Shown here one piece after another: positions 29,983-33,686 of a stretch of 33,686 nucleotides of DNA (the stretch's first letter is position 1; each line of letters begins with the position of its first letter). A program made the translations under genes and the position numbers. The notes under the pieces were generated by a model, which saw nothing but the letters and a program-made list of their open reading frames with translations, was not told the DNA's origin and did no database searches. The stretch is from assembly GCA_937889515.1 (NCBI GenBank), contig CALAOV010000326.1, forward strand, positions 1 through 33,686, written 5' to 3'. Source of the stretch: an uncultured Myxococcales bacterium. GTDB taxonomy: Bacteria; Myxococcota_A; Polyangia; Fen-1088.

Positions 29983-31578
29983 ATGTTCGAGGCTGCGGTT
30001 CCCTCTTCGGCGTGCGGTCGGGGCCGGTCGGCCGCCCCGGATCCGCGCTGGTCGCTGGTGGTGGCCGTGCTCGGCTCGGGGATGGCCTTCCTGGACGGCA
30101 CGGTGGTCAACGTCGCGCTGCCCGTGATGCAACGAAGCCTCGGGGCGACCGTGGCCGAGGTGCAGTGGATCGTGGAGGCCTACGCTCTGCTGCTCGCTTC
30201 CCTGGTCCTGGTCGGGGGCGCGCTCGGCGATCGGCTGGGTCGCCGCCGGGTCTTCTCGGCGGGAATCGTCTTGTTCGCGACCGCCTCCGCCGGCTGCGGT
30301 CTCGCGCCCCGCGTCGAGCTGCTCATCGCCGCGCGCGCCGTCCAGGGCGTGGGCGCCGCGCTCGCGGTGCCGGGAAGTCTCGCCCTCATCAGCGCGGCCT
30401 ATCCCGAACGGGCGCGCGGCGCCGCGATCGGCACCTGGTCGGCCTGGACCGCGATCACCGCCTCGTTCGGTCCGGTGGCCGGCGGCTGGGTGGTCTCCCA
30501 CGCTTCCTGGCGCTGGCTGTTCTTCTTCAATGGTCCGGTCGCGGCGCTGGTCGTCGTGCTCGCCCGGCGGAAGGTGCAGGAGACGCGCGATCTGGACGCG
30601 TCGCCGCGACTCGATCTCGCGGGCGCGGCTCTCGCCACCGCCGGGTTGGGCCTGATGGTCTACGCGCTGGTCGATTCGGGCCGGATCGGCGGGCCGCCCG
30701 CCGGGCTCGGCACTCAGCGGACGCTCGCTCCGCTGCTGCTCGGGGTCCTGACGCTGGCGACCTTCGTCGCCGTCGAGGCCCGCCGGGCATCGCCGATGGT
30801 CCCTCTGTCGCTCTTTCGGTCGCGCACCTTCGCGGGGGCCAACCTGCTCACGTTGTTGCTCTACGCCGCGCTCGGGGGCGCGCTCTTCTTCGTGCCGTTC
30901 AACCTGATCCAGGTCCAGCACTACCGGCCCACGGCCGCGGGCGCTTCCTTGCTGCCGTTCGTCCTGCTGATCTCGACCATGAGCCGGAAGACCGGCGCGC
31001 TGGCCGCGCGGATCGGGCCGCGGCCGCTGCTCTGTGCTGGACCGCTGTTCGCCGCCGCCGGCTTTGCGCTGCTGGCCTTCCCCGCGCTCGGGGGGAGCTA
31101 CTGGCGCACCTTCTTCCCGGGCATCGTCGTGCTGGGGATCGGGATGGGCCTCACCGTCGCGCCGCTCACCGCCGCGGTCATGGGCGCCGTGGATCCGCGA
31201 CACGCGGGCGTCGCCTCCGGGATCAACAACGCTGTCGCGAGGACCGCGGGGCTGCTCGCGATCGCGGCGCTCGGTCTGTTGCTGGTCCAGCGCTTCAATC
31301 ACACCCTCGACGGGGCGCTGGCTCGCCTGTCGCTATCCCCGATCGTCCTGGCCGCCGTCGACGGGCAACGCCATCGGCTCGGTGCGGCGGACTTCTCCGC
31401 CTTCGACGGAGCGCTCCGAGGGCCCCTGCGCGCGGCCTTCGAGTCGGCCTATGTCGCGGCCTTCCGGACGCTCATGATCGCCAGCGCCGCGCTCGCCTTC
31501 CTGGCCGCGCTGGTGGGCCTGGTCTGGATCACGGACCGGCCCTCGCCGCCGGCGACCGGATCGCCGGCTCCTCGGTGA
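29983..31578 (+). CDS. DHA2-type MFS drug:H+ antiporter
   Basis: 531 aa with about 14 hydrophobic helices, the EmrB/QacA (DHA2) layout. FLDGTVVNVALPVMQRSLGA, with the conserved Asp in helix 1, and VQWIVEAYALLLASLVLVGGALGDRLGRRRVF, with motif A, are typical. So is GTWSAWTAITASFGPVAGGWVV, motif C of proton antiporters. It exports hydrophobic compounds, coupled to proton import. No outer-membrane channel or membrane-fusion protein gene is adjacent, so it may act alone or with unlinked partners. Its final ~50 bp overlap the 3' end of the oppositely oriented uppS gene, tail to tail. No TetR-type regulator is next to it. Confidence 0.9.
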   Translation: MFEAAVPSSACGRGRSAAPDPRWSLVVAVLGSGMAFLDGTVVNVALPVMQRSLGATVAEVQWIVEAYALLLASLVLVGGALGDRLGRRRVFSAGIVLFATASAGCGLAPRVELLIAARAVQGVGAALAVPGSLALISAAYPERARGAAIGTWSAWTAITASFGPVAGGWVVSHASWRWLFFFNGPVAALVVVLARRKVQETRDLDASPRLDLAGAALATAGLGLMVYALVDSGRIGGPPAGLGTQRTLAPLLLGVLTLATFVAVEARRASPMVPLSLFRSRTFAGANLLTLLLYAALGGALFFVPFNLIQVQHYRPTAAGASLLPFVLLISTMSRKTGALAARIGPRPLLCAGPLFAAAGFALLAFPALGGSYWRTFFPGIVVLGIGMGLTVAPLTAAVMGAVDPRHAGVASGINNAVARTAGLLAIAALGLLLVQRFNHTLDGALARLSLSPIVLAAVDGQRHRLGAADFSAFDGALRGPLRAAFESAYVAAFRTLMIASAALAFLAALVGLVWITDRPSPPATGSPAPR

Positions 31579-32269
31579 GGCCGAAGCGGCGCCGGCGTTG
31601 GGCAAAGGCCGCGAGCGCGGCGTCCAGCTCGCGCCGCCCGAAGTCGGGCCAGGGCACCTCGGTGAAGTAGAGCTCCGCGTATGCCGCCTCCCAGAGCAGG
31701 AAGTTCGACAGCCGGAGCTCACCCGAGGTGCGGATGATCAGCTCCAGCGGGGGCAGGGCGCAGGTGTCGAGCATCTCCTCGAACATCGCCGCGTCGATCG
31801 CGTCGGGGTCCATCCCGCCCGCGACCGCCCGCGCGAGCGCGCGGGCGGCGGCGACGATCGCCTCGCGGCCCCCGTAGGACAGGGCCAGGCAGAGGGTGAG
31901 CTCCCGGTTCCCGCAGGTCATCCGTTTGACGATGTCGAGCAGGTCTCGGATGGGCGGGGCCAATCGGCTCTCGTCGCCGATGGTCACCAGACGGATGCCG
32001 CGCAGGGCCAGCTCGTCGCGCTCGTCACGCAGGAACGTGCTCAGCAGCTCCATCAGGTGGGCGACCTCGGCGACCGGTCGGGCCCAGTTCTGCGCCGAGA
32101 ACGCGTAGAGCGTCAGCGTCGACAGGCCGATCTCGCGGGCGGCGCGGATGGTCCGGCGCACCGCCTCGGCCCCCGCGCGGTGGCCTTCGACCCGCCCGAG
32201 CTGCCGCCGCGCGGCCCAGCGCCCGTTCCCGTCCATGATGATGCCGACGTGTTGGGGGAGCGCGTTCAC
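31529..32269 (-). CDS. uppS: isoprenyl (undecaprenyl) diphosphate synthase, UppS-type
   Basis: 246 aa from GTG 32269, which overlaps the stop of the ferritin-like gene (GTGA). The enzyme extends farnesyl-PP with isopentenyl-PP to the C55 carrier lipid of wall synthesis. HVGIIMDGNGRWA contains the catalytic Asp13; RRTIRAAREIGLSTLTLYAFSAQNWARP, SYGGREAIV and IRTSGELRLSNFLLWEAAYAELYF follow. At residue 60 the usually conserved Glu of the (S)xENWxRP loop is Gln (SAQNWARP). Length is normal. It may be a second, specialised copy, since typical cell-wall neighbours (cdsA, frr) are absent. The tail overlaps the MFS gene. Confidence 0.9.
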   Translation of the reverse strand: MNALPQHVGIIMDGNGRWAARRQLGRVEGHRAGAEAVRRTIRAAREIGLSTLTLYAFSAQNWARPVAEVAHLMELLSTFLRDERDELALRGIRLVTIGDESRLAPPIRDLLDIVKRMTCGNRELTLCLALSYGGREAIVAAARALARAVAGGMDPDAIDAAMFEEMLDTCALPPLELIIRTSGELRLSNFLLWEAAYAELYFTEVPWPDFGRRELDAALAAFAQRRRRFGLTEEPAIRSPAARAGP

Positions 32270-32997
32270 GACGTCGTCGCTCCGAAGGCGATTGGCGCCG
32301 GTTCGAGGACCTCGAGCCTCCCGGCTTCGCCGACGAGTCGCGCCAGCGACCGCGCCGCGCCGGCCATCGGGACCCCGAGCGTGCGGAGGGTGCGGCGGTG
32401 ATCGAGGAGAACCACCAGCGAGGCCGCCGATCCGATCAGGGTCCAGCCGATCCGGAAGACCCGACGGCGCCAACCGGGCGAAACTTCGGTCTGGAAGAAA
32501 TCCCGGTGGAACCGCAGGTGCGCGCGCTCGTCGTCGCGGATCTGTTCCAGCGCGGCGCGCAGCGGGCCGCTCGGGAAAGCGCCGGCGCAGAGACCGTAGA
32601 ACCCGATTCCGACGACCTCGGCGGCGAGCAACACCAGGAGCTTGAGACGGACGTCGAGGAGGCGCCGGGCCACCACGAACAGCCGCTCGGTCCAGCTCCC
32701 CGCCAGCAGGGTGCCGCCGAGGCACCGGACCATCTCGGACAGGATCCGGGCGTGGCGCCCCTCTTCCTTGACGAAGAGACCCAGGGCATTTCGATAGTCG
32801 TCGTCTATGCCGCGCAGACGGATCCGCCAGATGTCGCGCGCGATCCGTCCTTCGCCCGCCTCGCCGACCTGAAAGCGCGCCAGCGACCAGGCCAACGCGC
32901 GCCGGTGGGCGTCGGGCAGACGAGGGGGTAGTCCGATCGCCGGGAGCGGACGGTTCTGGTTCCTCTCGAAGTGTTGCCTCCATCGTTGCCAGGTCAT
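32266..32997 (-). CDS. membrane-associated diiron ferritin-like protein
   Basis: 243 aa from ATG 32997, preceded by GGAGG at ideal distance; the track start at 33231 is unsupported. Diiron ligands of a four-helix bundle are visible in order: Glu46 or Glu49 (VGEAGEG), Glu79-x-x-His82 (EEGRH), Glu127 (AAEVVG) and Glu157-x-x-His160 (DERAH). Hydrophobic stretches around 118-138 and 181-198 suggest membrane contact. This arrangement, seen in AurF/COQ7-like and related oxygen-activating proteins, would allow hydroxylation, desaturation or peroxide handling. Its stop overlaps the start of uppS, so it may act on a prenyl chain; that is inference. It is divergent from the sugar transferase fragment. 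Confidence 0.8.
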   Translation of the reverse strand: MTWQRWRQHFERNQNRPLPAIGLPPRLPDAHRRALAWSLARFQVGEAGEGRIARDIWRIRLRGIDDDYRNALGLFVKEEGRHARILSEMVRCLGGTLLAGSWTERLFVVARRLLDVRLKLLVLLAAEVVGIGFYGLCAGAFPSGPLRAALEQIRDDERAHLRFHRDFFQTEVSPGWRRRVFRIGWTLIGSAASLVVLLDHRRTLRTLGVPMAGAARSLARLVGEAGRLEVLEPAPIAFGATTS

Positions 32998-33062
32998 GGT
33001 CGCCTCCGTTCTTCTCCTTCGAGAAACCACGGTCCGGGGGCGGGCGAGGGAGACATCGCTGC

Positions 33063-33134
33063 GAACGGTCGGCTCCGCTTGGCGAACAGACACTCGCTGC
33101 CCGCGAACGGTCCGGCCGCGAGGTCCGACCGTTC
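33063..33134. promoter_or_regulatory. GAACGGTC operator-like boxes
   Basis: GAACGGTC occurs at 33063-33070 and 33105-33112, and as the reverse complement GACCGTTC at 33127-33134. The last two form a perfect 8-bp inverted repeat with a 14-bp spacer. A fourth, shorter ACGGTC is at 33029-33034. Nearby, TCGACCGCTGG is duplicated at 33146-33156 and 33166-33176 with a 20-bp period. All lie in the 217-bp divergent region between the ferritin-like gene and the sugar transferase fragment. Confidence 0.45.
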
Positions 33135-33214
33135 CGCCGGCCCGATCGACCGCTGGCTGGCCGGGTCGACCGCTGGTATCGGAAGCCGGGTCGCTTCCCC
33201 GTGGCGCGGAGACA

Positions 33215-33436
33215 ATGGGGTTCATGCGCAAACGAATCTTCGACCTCGTGTTGCTCGCGCCGCTGCTTCCACTGGTGGCGGCGGTCGTCGCGGCGCTGGC
33301 CCTGGTGGGGATCGCGGCCCACGGCCGGCCAGTGTTCTTCCGTCAGGTCCGTCTCGGCCGGGGGCGGCGGCCGTTCACGATCTGGAAGCTGCGGACGCGG
33401 CTCGCGGTCGCGTCGATGGAAAGAGCCTCGCGCTAG
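33215..33436 (+). pseudogene. undecaprenyl-phosphate sugar transferase, N-terminal fragment
   Basis: 73 aa from ATG 33215, with GGAG 3-4 bp before it. RKRIFDLVLLAPLLPLVAAVV is the single membrane helix, and ARGPVFFRQVRLGRGRRPFTIWKLRT-like GRPVFFRQVRLG and PFTIWKLRT are the conserved start of the bacterial sugar-transferase domain (WcaJ/PssY type). Full-length proteins run about 180 aa or more, with DELPQL and GDMSLVGPRP-type motifs further on. Here the frame ends after KLRT with an unrelated tail (RLAVASMERASR) and the next gene begins 57 bp later. No continuation is seen in the other frames, so this is a truncated remnant, or a decayed gene. Confidence 0.72.
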
Positions 33437-33493
33437 ACACTCCGCCACTTGTGGTCGGGCGGGGGCGATGGTGCAATGGCGAGGATGAGGCTT

Positions 33494-33686
33494 ATGAAGT
33501 TGGCTCGACACCCGATCGGTTCCTTTGTGATTGCGATGGTGCTATCCGCCTGCTCGTCCTCGGGCGGGGGGGGCAGCGGCGGCGCGGGCGCCGGCGGCCA
33601 CGGCACGGGCGCCGCCGGAACGGTCGGGACGGCGGGCACCGGTGGGAGCGCGGGCTCGTCGGGGACTGGGGGCGCCACCGGCGCGG
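33494..33686 (+). CDS. Gly/Ala/Thr-rich lipoprotein, N-terminal part (cut by window edge)
   Basis: The frame is open to the window end, so it is not in the track. ATG 33494 is preceded by GATGAGG; ATG 33485 is an in-frame alternative. A signal peptide ends in a lipobox (VLSACSS), after which the sequence is Gly/Ala/Ser/Thr-rich with GAGAGG, GTGAAGT and AGTGGS-like units. It has the same style as the lipoprotein at 1-159 but is not an obvious copy of it. The C-terminal domain, which would show function, is outside the window. It lies 57 bp downstream of the sugar transferase fragment on the same strand. Confidence 0.8.
   Translation, partial: MKLARHPIGSFVIAMVLSACSSSGGGGSGGAGAGGHGTGAAGTVGTAGTGGSAGSSGTGGATGA

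Noticed and set aside
29920-31302. 460-aa minus ORF opposite the MFS gene
   Set aside because: Arg/Glu/Gln-rich shadow of a clear membrane transporter.
31529-33511. A single 660-aa protein spanning uppS and the ferritin-like region
   Set aside because: The frame before 32269 is a different reading frame of the ferritin-like gene; the uppS family start is at the GTGA overlap.
1-33686. tRNA, rRNA, CRISPR array, insertion sequence or phage genes
   Set aside because: I looked for cloverleaf-type sequence, spaced identical repeats, transposase and integrase motifs and saw none; a dedicated tool could still find a small RNA.

Overview
The window is a very GC-rich chromosomal stretch with strong G/C preference at third codon positions. 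It is full of lipoproteins with low-complexity Gly- or Cys-rich repeats. It also carries a Pkn-type Ser/Thr kinase with TPRs, a sigma factor/FecR pair, a good sigma-54 (-24/-12) promoter and many lineage-typical hypothetical proteins. This combination suggests a Myxococcota-like (Polyangia/Sorangium-type) bacterium; that is inference from gene style, not a database match. No rRNA, tRNA, CRISPR array, insertion sequence or phage gene was seen, and no gap between genes exceeds about 300 bp.

Left third (1-14.7 kb): a truncated Gly-rich lipoprotein lies at the edge, followed by a Cys-rich lipoprotein on the minus strand. Next comes a tight four-gene plus-strand unit (beta-barrel-like outer-membrane protein, ECF-like sigma factor, FecR-type membrane regulator, Cys-rich lipoprotein) whose last three genes overlap by 4 bp each. 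A short hypothetical gene follows, then a sigma-54-promoted 991-aa beta-propeller lipoprotein and a sulfotransferase-fold protein. On the minus strand are a saccharopine-dehydrogenase-like oxidoreductase, an eRF1-domain-like protein and a short cupin. The section ends with a 1118-aa lipoprotein made of tandem Cys-rich units.

Middle (14.7-25 kb): an aldo/keto reductase lacking the usual catalytic His, a DUF1326/DUF2182 pair, a His-rich mini-lipoprotein, two small envelope hypotheticals and a secreted HD-domain protein. These are followed by an SpsF-like cytidylyltransferase, a DUF5996 protein and the 861-aa kinase-TPR protein.

Right third (25-33.7 kb): a 55-residue peptide with two tandem GL(K/R)VxTxIKAG...NH units, preceded by an intergenic region with helically phased GTTTC repeats. 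Then come an RMD1/DUF155 membrane protein, a lipoprotein-msrA unit, a small Cys/His protein, a PQQ-type beta-propeller lipoprotein and a DHA2 drug:H+ antiporter. The antiporter converges with, and overlaps, a translationally coupled diiron ferritin-like/UppS pair. A 3'-truncated undecaprenyl-phosphate sugar transferase and a second Gly-rich lipoprotein, cut by the window edge, close the window.

Most of the encoded proteins act at the cell envelope. The best candidates for something undescribed are the tandem KAG/NH peptide with its regulatory region, the sigma/FecR/barrel/Cys-lipoprotein cassette, the secreted HD-domain protein and the ferritin-like/UppS pair.
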